Shown here one piece after another: positions 28,961 through 41,324 of a stretch of 64,000 bases of DNA. The stretch is from an uncultured Pelagibacteraceae bacterium (GTDB lineage Bacteria; Pseudomonadota; Alphaproteobacteria; Pelagibacterales; Pelagibacteraceae): contig CABYPZ010000003.1 in assembly GCA_902521005.1 (NCBI GenBank), forward strand, positions 1-64,000. The letters are read 5' to 3'. Positions within the stretch are counted from its first letter, which is position 1; every line of letters begins with the position of its first letter. The position numbers were made by a program, and so were the translations under genes. A model generated the notes under the pieces. The model was not told the origin of the DNA. It worked only from the letters and a program-made list of their open reading frames with translations, and ran no database searches.

Positions 28961-29899
28961 TTATTTTATTTTATCTTTAATAATAGTAGCTATTCTTGAA
29001 GTTTCATTTAGACTTTCATAATTCCAAGTGGTTAGTTCTTCGCCCAATTCTTTTATAATGTTTAAATCTTTAAATAAACTTCTAAATTTATTAAATCTTT
29101 TATCATTTTTCCTAGGGGGTATCATTGCGACATAAACAGGTTTTCCTGTTAAAGCCGCCTCAGAAATCATTGAACTTGAGTCACACGATACCACTATATA
29201 TTTTGATAAAGCTAATGATGAAAGGTACGCTCTCTTATCTACAGTATCAATAATTAATCGACTTTTATTAAAATATTCTTTTGCAAAAGTTATTGTTTGT
29301 TTTGGTGTCCTATTCGAAGGAATGAAAATTAATTGTAAATTTTTTTCAATTAAATGTTTATTTATTTTAGAAAATATTCTAATTATATTTTCGTTGCTAT
29401 AATCATAATAATTTGTTGGACCCCCTAAAATTAAAGTAATTATATCTTTATTTTTTTCTAATTTATTTTCCAAATAATTTTTTTCCTTATTGATTTCATC
29501 TAAAGTTAAGTAGTGGATTGCGCCCTTAGAATTTATAACATTAGGTCCATTTAAATTATCGTGTTCTGGGGATACTACATAATCAAAGTTATTTGTTGAT
29601 ACTTTGGGGTTTTGAATATGAATGTTTATTATTTTTTTATTTGAGTTTTTTTTTAAATAAATTGAGGGTATTACACTTTTTCTTCCACATGATATTATTA
29701 TATCAAATTCTCTTTCTATTTTGTTTTTAAAAATAAATTTACTTACAGGTGTAAAGTTTGGTGGAATAAAATTCCAAAAACTATTTAATTCAACTTTTTC
29801 GTGAAAAAAATCTAAATCTAATGCTTTGGCCAATCCTTCTACTTGGCTAATCATGCCATGTAGTCCCTCTGTTAATAATAACCCTTTTAATTTGCTCAT
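28961..29899 (-). CDS. ELM1/GtrOC1-family putative nucleoside-diphosphate-sugar glycosyltransferase
   Basis: LLLTEGLHGMISQVEGLAKAL, IIIHIQNPKVSTNNFDYVVSPEHD, LILGGPTNYYDYS, VSCDSSSMISEAALTGKPVYVAMI. Confidence 0.75.
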   Translation of the reverse strand: MSKLKGLLLTEGLHGMISQVEGLAKALDLDFFHEKVELNSFWNFIPPNFTPVSKFIFKNKIEREFDIIISCGRKSVIPSIYLKKNSNKKIINIHIQNPKVSTNNFDYVVSPEHDNLNGPNVINSKGAIHYLTLDEINKEKNYLENKLEKNKDIITLILGGPTNYYDYSNENIIRIFSKINKHLIEKNLQLIFIPSNRTPKQTITFAKEYFNKSRLIIDTVDKRAYLSSLALSKYIVVSCDSSSMISEAALTGKPVYVAMIPPRKNDKRFNKFRSLFKDLNIIKELGEELTTWNYESLNETSRIATIIKDKIK

Positions 29900-29920
29900 T
29901 AATTACTATATAGCTTTGAT

Positions 29921-30865
29921 ATGAATCAAAATCCAACTAAACACACAAAAGTGTTGATAATTGGGTCAGGTCCCGCAGGATACACTGCTGCAGTTTACGC
30001 AGCAAGAGCAATGCTTCAACCAATAATGGTTTCTGGAATGGAACCAGGCGGCCAACTTACAACTACAACTGATGTTGAAAATTATCCAGGGTTTGCTGAA
30101 GTAATTCAAGGACCATGGTTAATGGAACAAATGCGAGATCAAGCGAAGGCTGTTGGTACAGAGATGGCAGAAGATCATATTGCATCTGTTAATTTAAAAT
30201 CAAAACCTTTTGAAGCAATTGGAGATGGTGGACAAAAATATACTGCTGATAGTATAATCATATCTACTGGCGCTCAAGCAAGATGGTTAAATATTGAATC
30301 AGAACAAAAATTTAGAGGATTCGGTGTTTCAGCATGTGCAACATGTGATGGCTTTTTCTTTAAAGATAAAACTGTTGCTGTTGTTGGTGGAGGTAATGCT
30401 GCAGTCGAAGAAGCAATGTTCTTAACTAAATTTGCGTCTAAAGTTCAATTGATACATAGAAGAGATTCTCTTAGAGCTGAAAAAATGCTTCAAAAAAAAT
30501 TAATGGATAACAAAAAAATTGAGATTATCTGGGATAGTGTTGTTGAGGAAGTAATTGGAGATAATGAACCAAAAAATGTTAAAGGCTTAAAAATCAAAAA
30601 TGTAAAAACAAATAAAATAGACGAATTAAAAGTTGACGGATTGTTCATCGCTATTGGTCATGATCCAGCAACTCAATTATTTAAAGATCAATTAGATATG
30701 GACCAAGAAGGCTATTTAACAACGAAAGCAGACTCTACAGAAACCAATGTTCCTGGTGTTTTTGCAGCAGGAGATGTAAAAGATAAAGTGTTCAGACAAG
30801 CAGTAACAGCTGCTGGAATGGGCTGTATGGCTGCTCTTGAAGCTGAAAAATTTTTATCACACTAA
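29921..30865 (+). CDS. trxB: Thioredoxin reductase
   Basis: IGSGPAGYTAAVYAARA, ACATCDGFFF redox motif, GGGNAAVEEA, FAAGDVKD. Confidence 0.98.
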   Translation: MNQNPTKHTKVLIIGSGPAGYTAAVYAARAMLQPIMVSGMEPGGQLTTTTDVENYPGFAEVIQGPWLMEQMRDQAKAVGTEMAEDHIASVNLKSKPFEAIGDGGQKYTADSIIISTGAQARWLNIESEQKFRGFGVSACATCDGFFFKDKTVAVVGGGNAAVEEAMFLTKFASKVQLIHRRDSLRAEKMLQKKLMDNKKIEIIWDSVVEEVIGDNEPKNVKGLKIKNVKTNKIDELKVDGLFIAIGHDPATQLFKDQLDMDQEGYLTTKADSTETNVPGVFAAGDVKDKVFRQAVTAAGMGCMAALEAEKFLSH

Positions 30866-30871
30866 AAAATT

Positions 30872-31285
30872 ATGAAATTAAATTGGATTATTTTTGTAAC
30901 CGGATGGATGTCATTCAGAGCAGTTGGATCGGGCTTGTTTTTATTTTGGATTTTTACTGAAAACGATCGTTCTGCGCCATCTGAGTGGATAGTTCCTTTT
31001 GTGGGTGACTTTATTATCGGGATAACTGCTTTATTTTTAGTTTACCACATTATAAAAAAACCAAGTGCTATCTTATGGGGTCTGTTACTATCATGGAATG
31101 CAGTTGGTCTATTTGATTTAATTGGGGCAATAGATGTCAGCTTTGCTGCTCCTTATGGACCTATACCAGAAATAGGATTTAATGAATTAACAGTAAGATC
31201 TATTTTAATTTTAAATACTTTATTACAGATTTCTTGTATTTATCTATTATTTCAAAAAGATATAAAAGATTATTTTAAATTTTAA
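30872..31285 (+). CDS. Uncharacterised integral membrane protein (about 4 TM)
   Basis: 137 aa hydrophobic ORF 6 nt after trxB, same strand. Confidence 0.7.
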   Translation: MKLNWIIFVTGWMSFRAVGSGLFLFWIFTENDRSAPSEWIVPFVGDFIIGITALFLVYHIIKKPSAILWGLLLSWNAVGLFDLIGAIDVSFAAPYGPIPEIGFNELTVRSILILNTLLQISCIYLLFQKDIKDYFKF

Positions 31286-31293
31286 AAAATTAA

Positions 31294-32316
31294 ATGTCAG
31301 AAAAAGTATTACTTACTGGTATTAGCGGATTTATTGCAAAACATGTTGCTATTGAATTACTAAATTCAGGTTACGAAGTTTTAGGTACTGTTAGAAATTC
31401 AAATTCAATTGAACAAACAAAAAAAACATTAGAAGAAAATAATGTTGGAATTAATAATTTATCTTTTGTAGAATTAGATTTATTAAAAGATGAAGGCTGG
31501 AATGAAGCTGCAGAAGGCTGTAAATATATCATTCATGTAGCCTCTCCTTTCCCTCTAAAAGTTTCAAATGATAGAGAATCGCTTACTCCAGCTGCAAAAG
31601 ATGGAACTTTAAGAGTTTTAAATGCAGGAATAAATGCAGGAGTTGAACATTTTGTTAAAACTTCTTCCATTGTATGTATGTTCCGAAAACCAAACAGATC
31701 TAACCCGTATACATTTGGTGAAAATGATTGGACCGACTTAGAGTGGAATAAAACTACAGATTATTTTGTCTCTAAAACTAGAGCTGAAAAAGCTGCTTGG
31801 GATCTTATGGAAAGTAAAGGTCTTAAAAATAGTTTGACTTGTATCAATCCTGGATTTGTTTTAGGAGATTTTTTAAATGAAAAAACCTGTACTTCAATGG
31901 AATATGCAAAACAATTACTTCAAGGAAAATATCCAGCCGCCCCAAAATTTTCAGTAATGATATCTCACGTAAAAGATGTTGCTAAAGCACATGTTCTATC
32001 TTTAAATAATAAAAGAGCTGGAGGCAGAAGATTGATTGTTGGATCTGAAGTAAGAAGTATTCTTGAATTATCACAGATAATGGCCAAAAATATTCCAAGC
32101 CATGCAAAAAAACTTCCTAAAAGAGAATTGCCTAATTTTATGGTTAAACTTCTAAGTTATATAGACACAAGTGCAAAAACTATGGTTCCTGATCTTGGAC
32201 TAAAAATGCAAACAGACCAAACATACGCAGAAGACATTCTTCAAATGAAATTCACGGCATCTGAAATTGCAGTTATTGATGCGGCAAAATCTGTAATAAG
32301 ACTGAATTTAGCCTGA
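31294..32316 (+). CDS. NAD(P)-dependent epimerase/dihydroflavonol-reductase-like (extended SDR)
   Basis: VLLTGISGFIAKHVAIELLNSGYEVLGTVRN, IIHVASPFP, YFVSKTRAEKAAWDL. Confidence 0.88.
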   Translation: MSEKVLLTGISGFIAKHVAIELLNSGYEVLGTVRNSNSIEQTKKTLEENNVGINNLSFVELDLLKDEGWNEAAEGCKYIIHVASPFPLKVSNDRESLTPAAKDGTLRVLNAGINAGVEHFVKTSSIVCMFRKPNRSNPYTFGENDWTDLEWNKTTDYFVSKTRAEKAAWDLMESKGLKNSLTCINPGFVLGDFLNEKTCTSMEYAKQLLQGKYPAAPKFSVMISHVKDVAKAHVLSLNNKRAGGRRLIVGSEVRSILELSQIMAKNIPSHAKKLPKRELPNFMVKLLSYIDTSAKTMVPDLGLKMQTDQTYAEDILQMKFTASEIAVIDAAKSVIRLNLA

Positions 32317-32964
32317 AGTTATTTCAACTATTTCATCAGACTCAAAAATAGTTTTTCTTAAATTTTCGTTTGCAATTTTTATCATTGCTTTTGCAACTTT
32401 TTCTGAATTAATTGGTTTCATTTTTTTTAAAGGTCCCAAAAAAAATGGAGATATTAATTTAAAAATAAATATTCCAATTTTTTCTCCTATCCTTTTCTCT
32501 TTTCTATCCCCTATCAAAAAGGAAGGTCTCATTATTCCAAGTGTTAAAAAATTTAAACTTTTTAATTCCTCTTCAACATCCCCCTTGTTCTTAAGGTATG
32601 CCCCAGAGCTCTTTGGGTCAGCAAAACCAGACGAAACATAAAGAAAAGAATTAATTGAATTTGACTTTGCTATTTGAGCAATTTCAACAGGTATATTATA
32701 TTCAATTCTTCTATATTCATCTTTATCAGGAGCACTTTGCTTTGTAGCACCTATGCAAAAAAAACAGTCATCTCCTTTAATGTCATCTTTATGGTTCTGT
32801 AAGTTATTGAAATCCGTTTCAATGACTTCTATTTTTGGATCACTAATTTTTGGCTCCGAACGAACAAAAAGCTTAACTTTACTATAAGAACTGTTTTCAA
32901 TTAATTGTTTGGTAAGATGACCGCCAATTAAACCTGATGAACCAAATAACAGGGCGGTCTTCAT
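32308..32964 (-). CDS. NAD(P)H-binding Rossmann oxidoreductase (atypical SDR)
   Basis: ALLFGSSGLIGGHLTKQLIENSSYSKVKLFVR, FLYVSSGFADPKSSGAYLKNKGDVE. Confidence 0.82.
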   Translation of the reverse strand: MKTALLFGSSGLIGGHLTKQLIENSSYSKVKLFVRSEPKISDPKIEVIETDFNNLQNHKDDIKGDDCFFCIGATKQSAPDKDEYRRIEYNIPVEIAQIAKSNSINSFLYVSSGFADPKSSGAYLKNKGDVEEELKSLNFLTLGIMRPSFLIGDRKEKRIGEKIGIFIFKLISPFFLGPLKKMKPINSEKVAKAMIKIANENLRKTIFESDEIVEITSG

Positions 32965-32965
32965 G

Positions 32966-34177
<1,212 letters not shown>

Positions 34178-34201
34178 TTATTCTAATACGTTGTTTAATA
34201 T

Positions 34202-36376
34202 ATGGAAAATACTTATCAAGATTTAATTACAGATATTCAGAGTAAAAATCCAAAAATTAGTGGAAAACTTGAAGGTGGCAAAAAATTTAAAATTAAATCA
34301 GATTTTAAACCAGCGGGAGATCAGCCAGGAGCTATAAAAAAATTAGTCAAAAGTGCAAATAAAGGTGAATTTAACCAAGTCTTACTTGGTGTGACTGGAT
34401 CTGGAAAAACCTTTACTATGGCTAAAGTCATTGAAGAAACAAATAGACCGGCATTAATCTTAGCTCCAAACAAAACCCTTGCAGCTCAACTTTATGGTGA
34501 GATGAAGGGTTTTTTTCCAGATAATGCTGTGGAATATTTTGTTTCATATTATGATTATTATACTCCTGAAGCCTACGTACCAAGATCAGATACTTACATT
34601 GAAAAAGAAGCATCAATTAATGAACAAATAGATAGAATGAGACACTCAGCAACAAGATCTCTTCTTGAAAGAGATGATGTTTTAATTGTTGCAAGTGTTT
34701 CTTGTATTTATGGGCTTGGATCAGTTGAAGCATATAGCAAAATGACTTTAACACTTCAAAAAAATTACGACTATAACAGAGAACAAATAATAAAATCTTT
34801 AGTTGCACTACAATATAAAAGAAATGATCAAAATTTTTTCAGAGGGACGTTTAGAGCACGAGGAGAATATCTAGAGATTTTTCCATCTCATTTAGAAGAC
34901 AGAGCGTGGAGACTTAGTTTGTTTGGAGATAAATTGGAAAAGATAGAAGAGTTTGATCCTCTGACTGGAGACCAAATAAGAGAACTTAATTTAATTAAAA
35001 TATATGCTAACAGCCATTATATAACTCCGAAACCAACTGTGGAACAAGCGGTTATTAATATTAAAAAAGAATTAGAGATTACTCTAAAAAAACACAAAGA
35101 ATCAAATAAACTTTTAGAGGCTCAAAGATTAGAGGAAAGAACTAAATTTGATTTAGAAATGATTGAAGCAACAGGTTCGTGTGCTGGTATTGAAAATTAT
35201 TCTAGATTTTTGTCTGGTAGAAAACCTGGAGAACCACCTCCTACTTTGTTTGAATATTTTCCAGACAATACTTTAGTTTTTGTTGATGAATCTCACGTTA
35301 CAGTTCCACAGTTAAATGGGATGTTTAAAGGTGATAGATCTAGAAAAAGTACTCTTGCTGAATATGGTTTTAGACTTCCATCTTGTATGGATAATAGACC
35401 ATTAAAATTTGAGGAGTGGGACATGATGAGAACTCAAACGATTTTTGTTTCAGCTACACCTGGGCCTTGGGAATTGAATCAAACAAAAGGCAAATATATT
35501 GATCAAGTCATAAGACCTACTGGATTGATAGACCCAAATGTTGAGATAAGACCAGCAAAAAATCAGGTAGATGACTTAATGCACGAGTGCAAAAAAGTTG
35601 TAGAAAAAAATAGTAGAGTTTTAGTTACAACTTTAACAAAAAAAATGGCTGAAGATTTAACTGAATACCTTCATGAAAATGGAGTAAAAGTTAGATATCT
35701 ACACTCTGACATTGATACTTTAGAGAGAATAGAGATTATGAGAGATTTGAGACTAGGTGTATTTGATGTGCTTGTTGGAATAAATTTATTAAGAGAAGGT
35801 CTTGATATTCCAGAGTGTGCATTAGTTGGAATATTAGATGCAGATAAAGAAGGTTTTTTAAGATCAGAAACTTCGCTGATACAGACAATTGGAAGAGCAG
35901 CACGAAATATTGAAGGAAAAGTAATTTTGTATGCTGATAAAGAAACTAAAAGTATTAAAAAAGCAATTGAAGAAACTGACAGACGAAGAAAAATTCAATT
36001 AGATTATAATAAAAAAAATAAAATTGATGCAAAATCAGTTAAAAAAGAAATAAGTGACATTTTAGAAAGTGTGTACGAAAAAGATTACGTAAAAGTCAGT
36101 GAGGGTTCAAATATTGGTGGAAATCTTAAAAAACATTTAAAAGCACTTGATAAAAAAATGAAAGATGCTGCTTCTAATTTGGAATTTGAAGAGGCTGCAA
36201 AAATAAGAGATGAGATACGAAAATTAGAAAGTACAGAATTAGAAATTACTTTAAATCCAAAAATAAGACAGTACGATGTAAAAAATAAACTTTACCCGAA
36301 AGGTAGATCAACTATGGGTAGGCCTGGCACTAAAGTTACTAAAAAAAGAGATAAAAAATGGAAGCAAAAAAAATAA
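34202..36376 (+). CDS. uvrB: Excinuclease ABC subunit B
   Basis: [62 protein letters not shown]-terminal UVR motif. Confidence 0.98.
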   Translation: MENTYQDLITDIQSKNPKISGKLEGGKKFKIKSDFKPAGDQPGAIKKLVKSANKGEFNQVLLGVTGSGKTFTMAKVIEETNRPALILAPNKTLAAQLYGEMKGFFPDNAVEYFVSYYDYYTPEAYVPRSDTYIEKEASINEQIDRMRHSATRSLLERDDVLIVASVSCIYGLGSVEAYSKMTLTLQKNYDYNREQIIKSLVALQYKRNDQNFFRGTFRARGEYLEIFPSHLEDRAWRLSLFGDKLEKIEEFDPLTGDQIRELNLIKIYANSHYITPKPTVEQAVINIKKELEITLKKHKESNKLLEAQRLEERTKFDLEMIEATGSCAGIENYSRFLSGRKPGEPPPTLFEYFPDNTLVFVDESHVTVPQLNGMFKGDRSRKSTLAEYGFRLPSCMDNRPLKFEEWDMMRTQTIFVSATPGPWELNQTKGKYIDQVIRPTGLIDPNVEIRPAKNQVDDLMHECKKVVEKNSRVLVTTLTKKMAEDLTEYLHENGVKVRYLHSDIDTLERIEIMRDLRLGVFDVLVGINLLREGLDIPECALVGILDADKEGFLRSETSLIQTIGRAARNIEGKVILYADKETKSIKKAIEETDRRRKIQLDYNKKNKIDAKSVKKEISDILESVYEKDYVKVSEGSNIGGNLKKHLKALDKKMKDAASNLEFEEAAKIRDEIRKLESTELEITLNPKIRQYDVKNKLYPKGRSTMGRPGTKVTKKRDKKWKQKK

Positions 36377-37113
36377 TCATTACTGGTGGAGCTACGAGAA
36401 TTGGTGCGGCTATAGCTCAAAAATTATCAGGACATAATATCGAAATATTAATTCATTATAATAAGTCCAAACTAAAAGCTGAAGCTTTAAAAAAAAATTT
36501 ACAAAAAAAAGGATCAAAAATTTACCTATTCAAAGCAGATTTAAGCAAAGAGGTAGATTTAAATAAACTGGTAAAATTTGCAAAGTCCAAATTAAAATAT
36601 TTTGATTGTTTAATAAACAATGCTTCATTATTTGAAAATGATAAGTTAGAAAATTTTACATCAGACAGCTGGGGTCAGCATTTAAGAACAAATTTAAGAA
36701 CACCAGCACTTTTATCTAAAGAGTTTTCAAAAAACATTAGAGGTAAAAATAACAATATAATTAATATTATAGACCAGAGAGTATTTAAATTAACTCCTTA
36801 TTTTTTTTCTTATACTATAAGCAAAACTGGACTTTATACTTTAACCAAAACAAGTGCTATGAGCCTATCTCCCAATATAAGAGTAAATGGTATTGCACCA
36901 GGGCCGACGATTAAAAATAAAAGACAATCTGAAAAGCATTTTAAAAAACAATACTTATCAACACCTTTGAAAAGGCAAGTTGATGTAGATCAAATTTGTA
37001 ATGCTGTTGACTTTTTTATAAAAAATAGATCTATTACAGGTCAAGTTTTAGCTATAGATAGTGGACAAAGCTTAAACTGGCAAACTCCAGATATAATGGG
37101 AGGAAAAGAATGA
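36358..37113 (+). CDS. SDR, pteridine-reductase/FolM-like
   Basis: [12 protein letters not shown] (TGxxxRxG), [18 protein letters not shown]; next to folB. Confidence 0.72.
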   Translation: MEAKKIIITGGATRIGAAIAQKLSGHNIEILIHYNKSKLKAEALKKNLQKKGSKIYLFKADLSKEVDLNKLVKFAKSKLKYFDCLINNASLFENDKLENFTSDSWGQHLRTNLRTPALLSKEFSKNIRGKNNNIINIIDQRVFKLTPYFFSYTISKTGLYTLTKTSAMSLSPNIRVNGIAPGPTIKNKRQSEKHFKKQYLSTPLKRQVDVDQICNAVDFFIKNRSITGQVLAIDSGQSLNWQTPDIMGGKE

Positions 37114-37535
37114 AAAAAAATAATCTAAAAATTGTAAAAATTGATAAAATAAAAAAACTTTTTAATTATGAAAAAAAGGTTTTAATTAAGGAATTAGTTT
37201 TAGACCTAAAACTTGGATATTTTGACTTTGAAAAAGAAAGAGATCAAAAAGTTAAATTTAATTTAGAAGTAAACTATGAAGATAAAAAACCTTCAAATGA
37301 CAAAGATTTAAAATCAATTGTCAATTATGCTAAAATAGTAAAATTAATTAAAAAACTTGCTAAGAATAAGCACTATAACTTTCTTGAAACTTTAGCTGAA
37401 GATGTTTTTGATGAACTTTTCAAAGATAGAAGAATAGATAAAATTACACTTCAAATTGAGAAATTAGAAATAATGAGAGATTGTTCGTCAGTTGGAATTC
37501 AAATTTCTAAAAAAAGAAGCCATGATAAGCTCTAA
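37110..37535 (+). CDS. folB: Dihydroneopterin aldolase-like
   Basis: [58 protein letters not shown]. Confidence 0.8.
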   Translation: MKKNNLKIVKIDKIKKLFNYEKKVLIKELVLDLKLGYFDFEKERDQKVKFNLEVNYEDKKPSNDKDLKSIVNYAKIVKLIKKLAKNKHYNFLETLAEDVFDELFKDRRIDKITLQIEKLEIMRDCSSVGIQISKKRSHDKL

Positions 37536-39357
37536 TCTTGGAAAAGAAGTAATTAAAAAAGAATTACCATTAATACCAAAACTTCCTGGTGTTTATAGAA
37601 TGTTAAATTCTAAAAACGAAATTTTATACGTCGGCAAAGCTAAAAATTTACCAAATAGACTTAAAAGTTATGTTACTGAAAAAAATCATATTATTAGAAC
37701 TGAACGAATGCTATCTCAAACTAAAAGGATTGAAATAACAAGTACATCTAATGAAAGTGAAGCATTACTTTTAGAAGCAAACTTAATTAAAAAATATAAA
37801 CCTAAATTTAATATTTTATTGAGAGATGATAAATCTTTTCCATTTATTTTCATTGGAAATGAAGATAAGTGGCCTCAAATTAAAAGACATCGAGGCAAAA
37901 AAGATAAGAAAGGATTTTTCTTTGGTCCATTTGCATCAGCTGGATCAGCAAACTGGACAATAAAAATGATACAAAAAATTTTTCATTTAAGAGTTTGTGA
38001 TGATACTGTTTTTAAAAACAGAGAAAGACCGTGTATACTCTACCAAATTAAAAGATGTTCAGGACCTTGCGTAGGTTACATTAAAGAGAGTGATTATAAA
38101 CAGGATGTTGATGATGCAATAGAGTTTGTGTCAGGTAAATCTAGAAGAATCCAAAAAAATCTTTCCAATCAAATGGAAAAAGCAAGTGACGAACTTGACT
38201 TTGAAAAAGCAACTATTTTGAGAGACAGAATCAAAGCGCTTAATATTATTCAATCATCTCAAAGAATAAATGAAGCTAACTTAGTGGAAGCAGATGTAAT
38301 TGCTGGATATAAAGAGTCTGGCAAAACTTGTATTCAAGTGTTCTTTTATAGATCAAAACAAAATTGGGGTAACCAAGCTTTTTTTCCAAAACATGATCCT
38401 GATGAAAATTTAAGTGAAATATTAAATTCATTTATTACGCAGTTTTATGAAAACAAAGGTGTTCCTTCATCAATAATACTATCTGAAGAGATAAAAGAAA
38501 AAATTTTAATTGAAAAAACACTTTCTCAAAAGGAAAATAAACAAATAAATATTTCAGTTGCAAAAAAAGGATCTAAATTAAAGGTTATTGAACAGGCAAT
38601 AAAAAATGCAAAAGATAGTTTAAATAGAAAACTATACGAAAGCCAAAATAATAAAGAACTATTTGAAAGTGTTGCCAAGAAATTCAATTTAGAAACTAAT
38701 ATTAATTTAATTGAAGTATATGACAACAGTCATATACAAGGCACTGACAGTGTTGGTGCATTAATTGCATTTGGTGATGAGGGGTTTGTAAAAAAAAGAT
38801 ATAGGAAATTTAATATAAAAATTAAAAAAAATGAACAAGACGATTACGGGATGATGAAAGAGGTTTTAAACAGAAGATTTAAGAGAGCAATTCAAGAAAA
38901 GGAAAACTTTTTATCCTTTCCAGACTTAGTTTTAATAGATGGAGGCAAAGGTCAATATTCGACTGCTAGAGAAGTTTTAAATGAACTTGGACTTCATGAT
39001 TTGCCAATAATTGCGATAGCTAAAGGAAAGTTCAGAAATAGTGGAAACGAAACTTTTTTTCACAATGGAAAAGAATATAAATTCCAAAAAAATGATCCTA
39101 CTTTATTTTTTTTGCAAAGGATTAGAGATGAGTCGCATAGGTTTGCGATTAGTGCTCACAGAGCTAAAAGAAAAAAAGGTATTAGCAAATCGCTTTTAGA
39201 TCAAATTGAAGGTATAGGATTTATCAGAAAAAGAGCATTATTAAACCATTTTGGCTCTGCTAGAGAAGTAGAATCAGCTAGTTTAGATGAAATAAAATCT
39301 GTAGAAGGAGTTGAAGAAAAAGTTGCAAAAAAAATATATAATTTTTTTCACGAATGA
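37522..39357 (+). CDS. uvrC: Excinuclease ABC subunit C
   Basis: [30 protein letters not shown] (GIY-YIG), [18 protein letters not shown]; start [10 protein letters not shown] preferred over 37492. Confidence 0.97.
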   Translation: MISSNLGKEVIKKELPLIPKLPGVYRMLNSKNEILYVGKAKNLPNRLKSYVTEKNHIIRTERMLSQTKRIEITSTSNESEALLLEANLIKKYKPKFNILLRDDKSFPFIFIGNEDKWPQIKRHRGKKDKKGFFFGPFASAGSANWTIKMIQKIFHLRVCDDTVFKNRERPCILYQIKRCSGPCVGYIKESDYKQDVDDAIEFVSGKSRRIQKNLSNQMEKASDELDFEKATILRDRIKALNIIQSSQRINEANLVEADVIAGYKESGKTCIQVFFYRSKQNWGNQAFFPKHDPDENLSEILNSFITQFYENKGVPSSIILSEEIKEKILIEKTLSQKENKQINISVAKKGSKLKVIEQAIKNAKDSLNRKLYESQNNKELFESVAKKFNLETNINLIEVYDNSHIQGTDSVGALIAFGDEGFVKKRYRKFNIKIKKNEQDDYGMMKEVLNRRFKRAIQEKENFLSFPDLVLIDGGKGQYSTAREVLNELGLHDLPIIAIAKGKFRNSGNETFFHNGKEYKFQKNDPTLFFLQRIRDESHRFAISAHRAKRKKGISKSLLDQIEGIGFIRKRALLNHFGSAREVESASLDEIKSVEGVEEKVAKKIYNFFHE

Positions 39358-39938
39358 ATTTTAAGATACCAAATTACCTAACCATAGGAAGAATAATAAT
39401 AGTTCCTATATTTGTGTTTACGTACTATTTGCCAGGTATATATGGAGATATTCTACCCTTTGCATTGTTTGTTATTGCTTCTTTCACTGATTTTCTAGAT
39501 GGATTATTGGCTCGAATGTATAAAGAAGAGTCTAAGCTTGGAGAATTACTTGATCCAATTGCAGATAAAATAATTGTTGCAACTGCGCTGATATTACTAG
39601 TAATGGATAATACAATTAAAAATTATGAAGTAATTGCAGCTATTATTATTCTAACAAGAGAAATATTAATATCTGGATTAAGAGAATTCTTAGCTAAAGG
39701 AAAAATTAAATTACCTGTTTCAAATTTGGCAAAGCTAAAAACTTTTCTACAAATGTTTGCTATAGCAACTTTATTAACAGGTGAAACTGGAAATAAGTTT
39801 TTAAATTTTCAAGACTATAATGCTCAGACAATTGGGATTATTCTTTTATGGCTCTCAGCCTTTTTGACTCTATATACTGGTTACGAATATATAAAAAAAG
39901 GAATTGACCATGCCATATCTGAAGATAATAAAAATTAA
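39354..39938 (+). CDS. pgsA: CDP-diacylglycerol--glycerol-3-phosphate 3-phosphatidyltransferase
   Basis: [44 protein letters not shown]. Confidence 0.95.
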   Translation: MNFKIPNYLTIGRIIIVPIFVFTYYLPGIYGDILPFALFVIASFTDFLDGLLARMYKEESKLGELLDPIADKIIVATALILLVMDNTIKNYEVIAAIIILTREILISGLREFLAKGKIKLPVSNLAKLKTFLQMFAIATLLTGETGNKFLNFQDYNAQTIGIILLWLSAFLTLYTGYEYIKKGIDHAISEDNKN

Positions 39939-40816
39939 GCTGCTTTTCTCTTTCTGACTATCTCTTGATAACTATCAGATAAACCAATTATAGTTTTACA
40001 AACCTTAAAATTAAATTTATCAATTTGAGAAACGGGAGTTACCTCTGCTGCAGTGCCAGTTAAAAAACAGCCAACAAAATTTGATAATTCATCTGGTTTA
40101 ATTTTTCTCTCAATGACTTCAATGTTTTTTGATTTTGCAATTTCGATTATTGTTCGTCTAGTAATTCCATCTAAAAAAGAATCTGGAGTAGGTGTATGTA
40201 ATTTGCCATCCATATCTTTAAAAAAAACATTGGCTCCAGTTGCCTCAGCTACATAACCCTCGTGATCAAGCATTAAAGAGTCTGTATAACCTTGTTTCTC
40301 TGCTTCATGCTTTGATAAGGTACATATCATATATAATCCCGCAGCTTTAGTATCCCAAGGAATTGTGTTTGGAGCAGGCCTTCTCCAATTAGAAATGTTT
40401 AATTTTATTCCCTCAATTTTTAACTTTGGATCAAAATAGGATCCCCACTCCCACGTTGCAACTGCAACATGAATTTTTGTTTTCTGAGCAGAAATTGCCA
40501 TCATCTCACTCCCTCTCCAAGCAACTGGTCTTACATATCCGTTAGACACATTTTGAATAGATATAATTTTTTTTGAAGCAGCATTAATTTCCTCAAGAGT
40601 ATAGGGTATTTCAAATCCCATTCTTTCTGCTGAATAAAAAAATCTTTTTGTATGCTCTTCTAGTTTGAATATTTCTCCATCATAAACTCTTTCACCTTCA
40701 AATACACAACTTGCATAGTGCAATCCATGACTTAAAACATGAACTTTTACATCGTTCCAATCAACTAGTTCGTTGTTGTACCAGATTTTTCCTTCTCTTT
40801 TATCGTAGGGTATCAT
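39935..40816 (-). CDS. ilvE: Branched-chain amino acid aminotransferase
   Basis: HGLHYASCVFEGERVYDGEIFKLEEHTKRF, DGITRRTIIEIAK, FLTGTAAEVTPVSQID. Confidence 0.93.
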   Translation of the reverse strand: MIPYDKREGKIWYNNELVDWNDVKVHVLSHGLHYASCVFEGERVYDGEIFKLEEHTKRFFYSAERMGFEIPYTLEEINAASKKIISIQNVSNGYVRPVAWRGSEMMAISAQKTKIHVAVATWEWGSYFDPKLKIEGIKLNISNWRRPAPNTIPWDTKAAGLYMICTLSKHEAEKQGYTDSLMLDHEGYVAEATGANVFFKDMDGKLHTPTPDSFLDGITRRTIIEIAKSKNIEVIERKIKPDELSNFVGCFLTGTAAEVTPVSQIDKFNFKVCKTIIGLSDSYQEIVRKRKAA

Positions 40817-40880
40817 TTTGATTTAATTTATTTTAAAAAATATCTTTGTATTTATAATATGTCAATATAACTTACCAATT

Positions 40881-41324
40881 ATGAAAGAACTTTTATATCT
40901 TAAGGACGATCAGCTCATAGAATTTATTGAAAAAATATCAATGAGTTATAGAGAAACTTTCTCAGATGCTAAGAAGGTTTTAGATCGTAATTCCATAGGA
41001 ATTGCCCATCACAAAGTCATAAATCTAATATCTTTATATGAAGGGATAACTATTTCAGAACTTTTAAAAAAACTCAAAATTACAAAACAAAGTTTAAATA
41101 GAGTTTTAAAAGATTTAATTAAGATAGAAGTTGTAGATTTTAAAAAAGATAAAAAAGATACCAGATTAAAACATGTTTATTTAAACGAAAAAGGTAATAA
41201 ATTATTTAATGAAATTTTTAGTATTCAAAGAAGAAGAATTTACAAAGCACTTTTAAATTCAAGTTCTAAAGAAGTGATTAATTTTAATAACGTTTTAAAT
41301 AGAATCATAAATGAAAAAATTTGA
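40881..41324 (+). CDS. MarR-family transcriptional regulator
   Basis: wHTH: ISELLKKLKITKQSLNRVLKDLIKIEVVDFKKDKKDTRLKHVYLNEKGNKL. Confidence 0.88.
   Translation: MKELLYLKDDQLIEFIEKISMSYRETFSDAKKVLDRNSIGIAHHKVINLISLYEGITISELLKKLKITKQSLNRVLKDLIKIEVVDFKKDKKDTRLKHVYLNEKGNKLFNEIFSIQRRRIYKALLNSSSKEVINFNNVLNRIINEKI

Noticed and set aside
34428-34808. Minus-strand ORFs of 62 and 63 aa inside uvrB
   Set aside because: Antisense shadow ORFs of a highly conserved gene.
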